Origin: Thermoplasmata archaeon UBA184
GTDB lineage: Archaea > Thermoplasmatota > Thermoplasmata > Lutacidiplasmatales > UBA184
Assembly (NCBI GenBank): GCA_002495185.1
Contig: DAEB01000044.1
Coordinates: 1,359 to 28,695, forward strand
Direction: 5' to 3'
DNA length: 27,337 nucleotides
Shown: piece by piece, positions 6,737 to 13,684 of the stretch
Position numbering within the stretch: the stretch's first letter is position 1
Layout: each line of letters begins with the position of its first letter
Notes under the pieces: generated by a model
Seen by the model: the letters and a program-made list of their open reading frames with translations, nothing else
Told to the model about the DNA's origin: nothing
The model's database searches: none
Translations under genes and position numbers: made by a program

Positions 6737-7675
6737 CTACGCGGTTCGAAAGAGGTCGGTGCTCAGATACCGCAGCCCCGAGTCAACCATCAAAGTCACG
6801 ACCGTTGCGGACGGGCCGAGGCGTCGGGCGACCTCGAGAGCTGCCACGACGTTCGCCCCCGAAGAGGTCCCGACGAACAGTCCCTCCTCCGTCGCGAGTC
6901 GTCGGCTCATCGCTTGCGCGTCCGGGGTCGAGACCGTTCGGATCTCGTTCACGAGCTTCGGGTCCCAGAGGGGAGGAAGGTAGCCGATCCCGATTCCTTC
7001 GATCTGGTGGGCCCCGGTTGCACCCCCCGAGAGGACGGCCGACTCCGAGGGCTCGACCGCGACGATCTGGATCTGCGAGCGGTGCTTCCAGAGCGCTTCG
7101 GTGGTCCCGTGGATCGAGTGCGCCGTCCCGACCGATTGGACGAACGCATCGACCGCGCCGTCGGTCTGCCGCCAGATCTCCTCGCCGAGCGGATGGTAGC
7201 CGGCGGCACCGTCCCGGTTACTAAGCTGGTTGCAGAACCAGTGGTCGGGCTTCTCGGCCATGCGCCGGGCGGTCTCGACCATCTCCCGGATCAGCGCGGC
7301 GGTGATCCGATGGTTCACGCTCTTTACGTCCGTCACGCGGGCGCCGAACGCCTGCATCATGAGGCGTTTCTCGTCGCTGAACGCGTCGGAGAACACGAGC
7401 TCGAGCGGATACCCCTTCGCGGCGCAGACGAAGGCGAGAGAAACCCCGGTCGTCCCTCCGGTGAACTCGACCACGGTACCGCCCCGGGGGAGCCGCCCGT
7501 CCCGCTCGGCGGCTTCCACCATCGCCTTCGCGACGCGGTCCTTCATGCTCCCCGTCGGGTTCGCGAACTCGAGCTTGACGAGGACCCTCGCGGAATGCGC
7601 CGGCACAACCTTGCGAAGCGGTACCAACGGGGTGTTCCCCACAGCATCCAGGATCGACGCGGGCACGCTCGCCAT
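6737..7675 (-). CDS. Cysteine-synthase-family PLP enzyme (TGGTTG variant)
   Basis: This is a fold-type II PLP enzyme of 312 residues. The Schiff-base lysine is Lys45 in NPTGSMKDR. The loop that grips the amino-acid carboxylate is TGGTTG (72-77), where true O-acetylserine sulfhydrylases have TSGNTG. The C-terminal GTSSGAN and MVDSGLRYLSTDLF match the family. The TGGxTG subgroup occurs in many genomes annotated only as cysteine-synthase-like, so a beta-replacement or beta-elimination on a serine or cysteine derivative is likely but the substrate is open. The ATG lies 27 bases downstream of a clear TATA box, so the message is probably leaderless. It is divergent from the GNAT gene, with no cysE or sulfur gene beside it. 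Confidence 0.88.
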   Translation of the reverse strand: MASVPASILDAVGNTPLVPLRKVVPAHSARVLVKLEFANPTGSMKDRVAKAMVEAAERDGRLPRGGTVVEFTGGTTGVSLAFVCAAKGYPLELVFSDAFSDEKRLMMQAFGARVTDVKSVNHRITAALIREMVETARRMAEKPDHWFCNQLSNRDGAAGYHPLGEEIWRQTDGAVDAFVQSVGTAHSIHGTTEALWKHRSQIQIVAVEPSESAVLSGGATGAHQIEGIGIGYLPPLWDPKLVNEIRTVSTPDAQAMSRRLATEEGLFVGTSSGANVVAALEVARRLGPSATVVTLMVDSGLRYLSTDLFRTA

Positions 7676-7699
7676 GTCCGCTCGGCCATCCGTCTTCGT

Positions 7700-7706
7700 C
7701 TATATG
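7700..7706 (-). promoter_or_regulatory. TATA box of the PLP enzyme gene
   Basis: The minus strand reads CCCATATAGACG, centred 27 bases before the ATG. This is one of the clearest TATA boxes in the window and fixes a leaderless start at 7675. Confidence 0.7.
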
Positions 7707-7793
7707 GGGGGTGCCGTCGGGCGGGCCTCCAGGGTCGGCGAGGAAGGTCGCCGTCACCAAGCTCCCAAGTAGGAGCGGCGACTCGAGTACGGC

Positions 7794-8237
7794 ATGCGGG
7801 TACGCCGGCTTCTCTCGGGTGACGAGCTCGCCGTCCTCCATGCGGCGCATCTCTTCGACGAACCACCCGGGCTCGCGGCCGTCCGCGCCTACCTCTCCGA
7901 CGACCGGAACGTCCTCCTGCTCGCCTTCGAGGGGAGCGAGGCGGTCGGGTTCGTGCGCGGAACCGAGCTCCTACAGCTCGCGAGTCGCCGACGCCAGATG
8001 TTCGTCTACGAGATCGGGGTCGACAAGCCGTTCCGCCGTCGCGGTGTGGCAACCGCTCTCATCAAGGCCCTCCTTCAGGACTGCCGGGAGCGAGGGTTCG
8101 AGGAAGCGTTCGTCTTCACCGACCCCGCGAACGTGCCCGCGGTGGAGCTGTACCGGTCGACGGGCGCCCTTACGGAGACGCCGGCGGACCGGATGTTCGT
8201 CTACCCGCTTCACTCGGGGCTCGAACCTCCGGTGTGA
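7794..8237 (+). CDS. GNAT acetyltransferase, AAC(3)-I-like
   Basis: The 147-residue protein is a single GNAT domain that transfers acetyl from acetyl-CoA to an amine. The pyrophosphate-binding motif A is RRRGVATALI at 81-90, after a beta strand MFVYEIGV at 69-76. The following FVFTDPANVPAVELY and STGA match motif B of the family. The order and wording, especially the YEIGV...RRRGVATALI block, resemble aminoglycoside 3-N-acetyltransferase type I proteins. In an archaeon an antibiotic-resistance role is not implied, and the natural acceptor is unknown. The ATG at 7794 is the first start in frame. The gene is divergent from the PLP enzyme and ends 19 bases before the convergent membrane-protein gene. 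Confidence 0.87.
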   Translation: MRVRRLLSGDELAVLHAAHLFDEPPGLAAVRAYLSDDRNVLLLAFEGSEAVGFVRGTELLQLASRRRQMFVYEIGVDKPFRRRGVATALIKALLQDCRERGFEEAFVFTDPANVPAVELYRSTGALTETPADRMFVYPLHSGLEPPV

Positions 8238-8256
8238 TCTCGATCGCGGCGGCCCG

Positions 8257-8643
8257 TCAGGGCGATGAGGGAGGGACGTCGAGGCGCTGGTACCGGGGGT
8301 ACGGCGGCAGGACGATGATCAGGACCCCCGCGATCGTTCCGAGGATCGTCCCGACATAGAATCCGCCGCCGAACCAGAGAGCGCCCGCGGCGATGAGGAC
8401 GATGAGGGTTCCGAAGTAGGAACGGTACTGGCCGAACGAGCCGTAGATTGCGGAGAGGAAGAAGAGCGCGAGTCCCGCGACTGCGGAGAGCGCTCCGGCC
8501 GCCGGGAGGCTTACCGAGCCGAAGGGGAGCGCTACCGCGCTCGTCGGAAGGTAGAATCCTTCGCCCAGGAAGAGGCCGCCCGCGACCCACGAGAGGACGA
8601 TTGCTTCCCCCCGGCCGCTCCACTGCGTGATGAACCCCTTCAT
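8257..8643 (-). CDS. Small multipass membrane protein (DUF6114-like)
   Basis: From the ATG at 8643 the product has 128 residues and about four membrane helices (about 12-32, 45-68, 74-96 and 97-113), ending with a short charged, proline-rich tail. An upstream in-frame ATG at 8712 would add 23 proline- and arginine-rich residues that look unlike the rest. I therefore prefer MKGFITQW, although I see no strong ribosome-binding site for either. The layout of paired helices separated by glycine-rich turns is like the DUF6114 type of small membrane protein; this is a weak resemblance. The role is unknown. It converges with the GNAT gene. Confidence 0.72.
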   Translation of the reverse strand: MKGFITQWSGRGEAIVLSWVAGGLFLGEGFYLPTSAVALPFGSVSLPAAGALSAVAGLALFFLSAIYGSFGQYRSYFGTLIVLIAAGALWFGGGFYVGTILGTIAGVLIIVLPPYPRYQRLDVPPSSP

Positions 8644-8841
8644 TTCCGGTGGCCGTTGTGGGTTGCCGGGGCAAGCCAGACCGTCACGGCGGAAGGGATT
8701 CGGTCCCGGCATTTACCTTTCTTCACGCCCGCGGCAGTGCCGTTCCGGGCCCGTCACGTTTGCCATGGGAGAATGGGTGACGCGCGTCCCACCGGGTCCG
8801 CTTCCAGAGTAGGGCGGTCGATGCCCAGCCGCGTCCCGGGA

Positions 8842-8850
8842 TGTCGATAA
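8842..8850 (+). promoter_or_regulatory. TATA-like box of the FAD oxidoreductase gene
   Basis: TGTCGATAAGG lies here. Initiation about 26 bases downstream (about 8872) falls after the in-frame GTG at 8852 and before the in-frame GTG at 8894, so it favours the later start. Confidence 0.4.
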
Positions 8851-8893
8851 GGTGACGTACCCCGCGGAGTGTCGGACGCGACACGAGGAGGAA

Positions 8894-10285
8894 GTGGCGC
8901 CCGCCCGGGACCGGTACGATATCGTGATCGTCGGCGCGGGGGCCATGGGCCTCGCGTCCGCGTACCACCTGGCTCGGGCATTGCCGGACCTCTCGATCCT
9001 GGTGGTCGAGGCACGGTCCGGTCCCGGCGAGGGCTCGATGGGGGCGAGCAACTCGATGGTCCGGGACGTGTTCAGCTCCCGGGACAACCAGATTCTCGCC
9101 CGGAACTCGATCGCCTTCTACCGTCACCTCATGGACGAGAGGGAAGAGCTTCGCTCCCCGGTCCCCCTTCTCGACCTCTACGGATACCTCTGGATGCTGC
9201 CCGAGAACCTTCGGGAAGAGTACTTCCAGCTGATCGCCCGGAGCGACGGCGCCATCGACGCGGACCCGGTCGACCTCTCCGACCTTCGCGCGTGTCCCGG
9301 TCTCGACCTCGCACCGACCCGGTGGTACGAGGGAGACGACGCGAAACCTCCGCCCCCGGTCACGGGGGGCTTGTTCGGTCGGAACTGCGGCGCCCTGGCG
9401 CCCGAGATGCTCGCCCAGTTCTACGCGGAAGAATCCCGAAGACGAGGGGTCGAGTTCGCGTTCGATACCTGCGTGCAGCGTCTCTCGTTCGAGGGTCGGG
9501 AGGAGATCCTGCTGCACGAGCCGTCGAAGCGGCCCTTCGCGTTCCAGGAGCTGATGGAGGGGCGTCTTCGAATCGCGTCCGTTCACCTGGGGGACGGGCG
9601 CTCGGTGCGGACCGACCGGGTCGTCGTCGCCGCGGGCGCGTGGGCCGAGCGGATCCTGCACCCCTTCGGCGTCGCGACCGGATGCGCCCCCCGCGTCCAG
9701 CTGAACTTCGCGGTGTCGGGCTCGGGGGTTGCCGAGCTCCTTCGATGGGAGCCGCCGGTCCGCGCCATCGACCGGGTCGACGGGAGGACCCGGTTCCCCT
9801 TCCTCATTCTCCCGACCGGGGCGACGTTGAAACCGGTCTTCCGTCAGACGCAGCTCTGGGTCGGATGCCTCGACACCACTGCGCACGCGATCGGGACGCG
9901 GGAGGACCCCGGGAAGGATGGCCGGCTCGACTACAACATGGCCGAGCTCGGAGAGAGGGACGCGTTCGGGACGGACGTGCTCCCCGCCGTCACCCCGTAC
10001 CTGCCCCGGTTCGAAACGTCGTCCGTCCGTCTCGAGAATGCTTGGGGAGGGTACTACAACTTCAGCCCAGACGGACTTCCCGTCCTCACCGAGCAGCCGT
10101 ACGGAGTTCTCTTCGTGGGAGGCGACTCGGGGAGCGGCATCATGAAGGCCGACTCGCTCGGCCGGCTGGTCGCCGCCCGGTGCGAAGGGCGGCCGGACGC
10201 ACGCCTGTTCACCGGCGAATCCTACCGGGTGGATCGAATCTCTCTCTCGCACCGGTCCGTGGAGGAAGAAAGGATCATCCTCTGA
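8894..10285 (+). CDS. FAD-dependent oxidoreductase, DAO family
   Basis: DAO-family flavoproteins oxidise amines, amino acids or 2-hydroxyacids using FAD. From GTG 8894 the protein has 463 residues. It opens RYDIVIVGAGAMG, with the GxGxxG FAD-binding motif at 14-19, then LVVEARSG for the strand that ends in the ribose-binding acid. The C-terminal FAD-contact region reads AWGGYYNFSPDGLPV followed by GDSGSGIMKADSLGRLVA. GTG 8894 is preceded by GAGGAGG (8885-8891), while GTG 8852 adds 14 residues and lies at the probable TATA box. A start at 8852 cannot be excluded. The overall layout resembles sarcosine-oxidase and FOXRED1-like proteins. The substrate is unknown and there is no partner subunit nearby. 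Confidence 0.88.
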   Translation: MAPARDRYDIVIVGAGAMGLASAYHLARALPDLSILVVEARSGPGEGSMGASNSMVRDVFSSRDNQILARNSIAFYRHLMDEREELRSPVPLLDLYGYLWMLPENLREEYFQLIARSDGAIDADPVDLSDLRACPGLDLAPTRWYEGDDAKPPPPVTGGLFGRNCGALAPEMLAQFYAEESRRRGVEFAFDTCVQRLSFEGREEILLHEPSKRPFAFQELMEGRLRIASVHLGDGRSVRTDRVVVAAGAWAERILHPFGVATGCAPRVQLNFAVSGSGVAELLRWEPPVRAIDRVDGRTRFPFLILPTGATLKPVFRQTQLWVGCLDTTAHAIGTREDPGKDGRLDYNMAELGERDAFGTDVLPAVTPYLPRFETSSVRLENAWGGYYNFSPDGLPVLTEQPYGVLFVGGDSGSGIMKADSLGRLVAARCEGRPDARLFTGESYRVDRISLSHRSVEEERIIL

Positions 10286-10325
10286 GGAGAGCCGACCCGG
10301 GGCGTCCTCCCGAATCTCCGTCGGT

Positions 10326-10337
10326 CACCTCTAAACC
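10326..10337 (+). promoter_or_regulatory. TATA-like box of the S9 peptidase gene
   Basis: ACCTCTAAACCC is centred about 35 bases before the ATG at 10367. It is nearly identical to ACCTCTAATCCC upstream of the next gene. Confidence 0.5.
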
Positions 10338-10366
10338 CTCCGCCGGCTGTCCAAGGAAGGTACACC

Positions 10367-12223
10367 ATGAGCGGCCCCGCATCTCGGCCGTCCTCCGCGA
10401 ACGACCGACTGACGCCGTGGTTCGATGTGATCCGATCGTTCCAGCCTTCGGTGTCGTTCGATGGGACGCAGGTACTGTTCCTCTCGGACGCAACCGGCCT
10501 CCCTCAGGTCTGGCGCAAGGCGGCCCGCGGCGGCCGAGCGCGTCCTTTCGCCGTTGGGGCGGAACGCGCCGGGAGGGTCGACGCGTCTCCGAAGCATCCG
10601 AGGGCCGTCGTCGCTCGAGATTCGGGCGGTAACGAGGTCTGGCAGCTCGAGCTCCATGACCTCACGAAGGGACCGCGCGAAGCGAGCGCAGGCGTTCGTC
10701 CGCTGACGTCGGACCCGAAGGTGATGAACATCCCCGGGCTCTGGACGGAGGACGGCCAGAGCTACCTCTTCGCGTCGAACTCTCGTGACCACCGCTTCTT
10801 CGACGTGTACCGCTGTGACGTCGACACCGCGAGCTCCCCCGAGCGGATCTGGACGGGAGACGGTTGGCAGATGCCAATGGCGTCCCGGGGAACGAAGACG
10901 CTCGTCCAGCGGGTGAACACGTTCCTGAACATCGACCTCTTCTTGCTGGATTCGGGAACCAGCGTCCATCTCAATCCCCACACGGAGGAGGTGAGCGTGA
11001 GCTCCGCGGCGGTCGGGCTGGACGGTGTCTACGTCGCGACCAATCCGGACCGTGAGTTTCTCTCCCTCTTTCGCTACCCGTTCGATGGCTCGCCCCCTCA
11101 GCTCCTCCGGGAGTACCCGGGGGACATCGAGGTCGTCCGCGCTGCTCCCGACGGAGGAACCCTCGCGCTCTCGGTGAATCACGCCGGCTGTAGCGAGCTT
11201 CACCTTCTCGGGCCCACGACGGGCGAGGACCGGTGGGTCCCGGTGCCGCACAAGGGCGTCGTGGCCGAGCTGAGCTGGTTCCCCGACGGCTCGGCCCTCG
11301 CCTACGACCTGACCTGGCCGAACGGGCACGAGGTGTTCGTGCTGGACCTCCGTTCGGGGACGTCCCGTCGCCTGACCCGGTCCAAGGTTCGACCTCCCGA
11401 GCGTGTCCCGGAGCCTCGCCTCCGGGTGGTCCGGGCCGAGGACCGTCTGAAGATCCCGATTCTCGAACTCGTCCCCCGGGGTCGCCCTCCGCGGGGAACG
11501 ATCCTCGCCGTCCACGGAGGGCCGGAATCCCAGGCTCGCCCCTGGTTCGACCCCGCGACGGGGTACATGGTCGCGGAAGGTTGGCGCGTGGTGTTTCCCA
11601 ATGTCCGGGGGAGCACGGGATACGGTCGCAGCTTCGTCCATCTGGATGACGGGCGGAAGCGGATGGACTCCGTCCGGGACCTCCGGGATGTCGTCCGCGC
11701 GCTCGTGCGGTCGAGGAAGGCGGTCGAGGGCCGGGTCGGCATCATCGGGGGGAGCTACGGCGGGTTCATGGTGCTCTCCGCGATCACCACGTTTCCCGAA
11801 CTCTGGGGTGCCGCCGTGGAGCTCTACGGGATCTCCAACCTCGTGACCTTCCTCGAACGGACCGCGGACTGGCGGCGCCCGCAGCGTGAGGCGGAGTATG
11901 GGAGCCTCGAGACGGACCGCGAGTTCCTCGCCTCGATCTCGCCGGTCCATCACCTCGACCGACTTCGGACTCCGCTCCTCATCTTCCACGGACGAAACGA
12001 CCCAAGGGTCCCGATCGGCGAGGCCGAGCAGGTCGTGGCGGAGGTCCAGAAGCGGGGAGGGACGGTCGAGCTCGTGACGTTCGAGAACGAGGGGCACGGA
12101 TTCGAGCACCGCGAGAACCTGATCGAGACCGCGCGCCGGGCGGCTCAGTTCCTCGACCGGTTCCTCGAACCGGGTCCGTCCCCCGCGCCCGAGCGGGCCA
12201 GCGAGGATTCCGCGAGCCGGTAG
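10367..12223 (+). CDS. S9 family serine peptidase (prolyl oligopeptidase/acylaminoacyl type)
   Basis: This 618-residue cytoplasmic peptidase would cleave short peptides or release acylated N-terminal residues. Residues from about 20 to 340 form WD40/PD40-like beta-propeller repeats, recognisable by blocks such as SWFPDGSALAYD and APDGGTLALSV. Residues from about 350 to 600 are an alpha/beta hydrolase. The catalytic triad is Ser463 in GGSYGG, Asp545 in HGRNDPRVP and His577 in NEGHGFEH, and the oxyanion HGGPE is at 383-387. No signal peptide is visible, so it is intracellular. Its length is typical of the S9C acylaminoacyl-peptidase group. It has its own promoter and a purine-rich GGAAGG 9 bases before the ATG. 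Together with the M1 enzyme it suggests peptide turnover. Confidence 0.93.
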   Translation: MSGPASRPSSANDRLTPWFDVIRSFQPSVSFDGTQVLFLSDATGLPQVWRKAARGGRARPFAVGAERAGRVDASPKHPRAVVARDSGGNEVWQLELHDLTKGPREASAGVRPLTSDPKVMNIPGLWTEDGQSYLFASNSRDHRFFDVYRCDVDTASSPERIWTGDGWQMPMASRGTKTLVQRVNTFLNIDLFLLDSGTSVHLNPHTEEVSVSSAAVGLDGVYVATNPDREFLSLFRYPFDGSPPQLLREYPGDIEVVRAAPDGGTLALSVNHAGCSELHLLGPTTGEDRWVPVPHKGVVAELSWFPDGSALAYDLTWPNGHEVFVLDLRSGTSRRLTRSKVRPPERVPEPRLRVVRAEDRLKIPILELVPRGRPPRGTILAVHGGPESQARPWFDPATGYMVAEGWRVVFPNVRGSTGYGRSFVHLDDGRKRMDSVRDLRDVVRALVRSRKAVEGRVGIIGGSYGGFMVLSAITTFPELWGAAVELYGISNLVTFLERTADWRRPQREAEYGSLETDREFLASISPVHHLDRLRTPLLIFHGRNDPRVPIGEAEQVVAEVQKRGGTVELVTFENEGHGFEHRENLIETARRAAQFLDRFLEPGPSPAPERASEDSASR

Positions 12224-12291
12224 GCGGGATCCTCGGACCCAGGGCCGGTCGTTCGGAGCCGAGGAACGGGGGACGCGCGAGGGAGAGAACA

Positions 12292-12303
12292 ACCTCTAAT
12301 CCC
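12292..12303 (+). promoter_or_regulatory. TATA-like box of the MBL-fold hydrolase gene
   Basis: ACCTCTAATCCC, preceded by GAGAACA, lies 29-40 bases before the ATG at 12332. It shares ten of twelve or more bases with the box in front of the S9 peptidase gene. Confidence 0.5.
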
Positions 12304-12331
12304 GGCCGACCGGTGTCGCGGAGGGAGATCG

Positions 12332-13255
12332 ATGACCGAAACCAAGACCGCCCACTACACGATCGAGGATCTCGGAAACGGGATTCACGCGGCGCTCGCC
12401 CGCCCCGACGGGTTCGCCGTCTGCAACTCGGGATTGGTCGACCTCGGTGAGGGGGGAGTCGTATTCGACACCGGCCTCACGCCCGACTCCGCCCGGGACC
12501 TCAAGTCCTCGGCGGAACTCGTCCTGGGCCGGTCGCCCTCGCTCTGCGTCATCAGCCACCGCCATCTCGACCATGCGCTCGGGAACTCGGAGTTCCCCGG
12601 GATTCCGATCTGGGGAACCCGGCGCGCCCGGGAGGTGATCCTCGAGACCCGCGACCAGACGATGGCCGAGCTGAAGCGCGAGCAGCTCGAGAAGGACATC
12701 GGCGAGCTCGAAAGCCGTCGTCCCGAGATGAAGTCCGAAGCCGCGGTCAAGGACCTCGACTTCATCCTTCTGATGAACCGGGCGCTCCTCGCCAGCGCTG
12801 GAAGGTTGCAGCTGATCCCTCCCGACCAGACCTTCGAGACCCGCGTTTCGCTTCCCGGAAGGCGCGGGGCCGAGTTCGTCAGCTTCGGAAGCGGGCACAC
12901 GGAAGCGGACGCCATCATGTTCCTGCCCCAGGAGAAGGTGCTGTTCGCCGGGGACCTGGTCTGCCTCGGGATCCAGCCGAGCATGGGGAACGGTGACCCC
13001 GAGCATTGGCTCACCGTGCTCGACGAGATCGAGCGGCTTCGGCCCGAACAGATCGTTCCGGGGCACGGACCCGTGACGACCGTCGAGGGCCTCGAAGAGG
13101 TCCGCGGGTACCTTACGGGGGTCCTCCGGGCGGCGGGCGCCTCGAAAGGCGCGAAGTTGCCGGCCGCCATCCGTCGATGGGAAGGCACCCTGAGCCTCGA
13201 AGAGAACGTCAAGTTCGCCCGAGGTTGGCTCGCCGCCCACCGCAGCCGCCGATAG
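12332..13255 (+). CDS. Metallo-beta-lactamase-fold hydrolase
   Basis: The 307-residue protein carries the full set of MBL zinc ligands: His76, His78, Asp80 and His81 in SHRHLDHALGN, His189 in GSGHTEAD, Asp208 in FAGDLV and His245 in PGHGP. Residues about 100-165, between the first and second ligand sets, are a long helical insertion (LKREQLEKDIGELE and on). The closing helices 255-300 are charged. This resembles the glyoxalase-II/quinoprotein-relay type of MBL hydrolase. A thioester, lactone or ester substrate is likely, but the sequence does not say which. There is no signal peptide. The gene lies alone between its own promoter and the next small gene. Confidence 0.9.
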   Translation: MTETKTAHYTIEDLGNGIHAALARPDGFAVCNSGLVDLGEGGVVFDTGLTPDSARDLKSSAELVLGRSPSLCVISHRHLDHALGNSEFPGIPIWGTRRAREVILETRDQTMAELKREQLEKDIGELESRRPEMKSEAAVKDLDFILLMNRALLASAGRLQLIPPDQTFETRVSLPGRRGAEFVSFGSGHTEADAIMFLPQEKVLFAGDLVCLGIQPSMGNGDPEHWLTVLDEIERLRPEQIVPGHGPVTTVEGLEEVRGYLTGVLRAAGASKGAKLPAAIRRWEGTLSLEENVKFARGWLAAHRSRR

Positions 13256-13298
13256 CCGGACTCCACCGGACCGCTTCGGAACACGACGGTCTCGTGCG

Positions 13299-13311
13299 AC
13301 AACGTTGAGGG
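13299..13311 (+). promoter_or_regulatory. Promoter-like box of the 105-residue unknown gene
   Basis: ACAACGTTGAGGG lies about 30-40 bases before the ATG at 13340. It shares ACAACGTT with the box in front of the PhzF gene. Confidence 0.35.
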
Positions 13312-13339
13312 GCATCCTCGGATACCCGCTCGGCCGTAC

Positions 13340-13657
13340 ATGTCGCTGGGCACGCAGATGGTCGAGGTCTGGAAGCAGACGCTCGTCGACGACCTTCCCG
13401 AGGTGCAGGTCGACGGTCGGACGTACCGGGTGCTCCGGTCGCGGAGTCAGCGGCTCCGCATCGTCTCCTTCTCCTACCAGGGCCATCTCATCGAGGGCAT
13501 CGAGCAGAACCCGCGGAAGGAGTCGCGATGGGCCAAGCTCGCGCAGGAGGGGAAGCGCATCCTGCAGTTCCGTCTGGGCCGCCGGTACATCGCCAACGTT
13601 TGCGAAGGCGAGCTCCTCCGATACCCGGCGTGGAAGGCCTCGGGGTTACCGGACTGA
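13340..13657 (+). CDS. Hypothetical protein, 105 residues
   Basis: I do not recognise this protein. It is basic, has no membrane helix or signal peptide, and alternates beta-type stretches (RTYRVLR, LRIVSFSYQGHLI, KRILQFRLGRRYIANV) with one short helix (ESRWAKLAQEGKR). This suggests a small beta-rich fold. The single cysteine is at 88. The coding pattern is clean, with codon third-position GC as in its neighbours. The ATG at 13340 sits at the right distance from the upstream box; a second ATG at 13358 is less well placed. It converges with the M1 aminopeptidase gene, 27 bases away. Confidence 0.75.
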   Translation: MSLGTQMVEVWKQTLVDDLPEVQVDGRTYRVLRSRSQRLRIVSFSYQGHLIEGIEQNPRKESRWAKLAQEGKRILQFRLGRRYIANVCEGELLRYPAWKASGLPD

Positions 13658-13684
13658 CCGCGAGCGGTGCCTTGCCAGGGTTCG

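Noticed and set aside
8723..10252. 509-residue open frame antisense to the FAD oxidoreductase
   Set aside because: No recognisable domain, composition of shadow frames, and the plus-strand gene has clear FAD motifs.
10331..12292. 653-residue open frame antisense to the S9 peptidase
   Set aside because: The plus strand has a complete catalytic triad and propeller; the antisense product has no motif.
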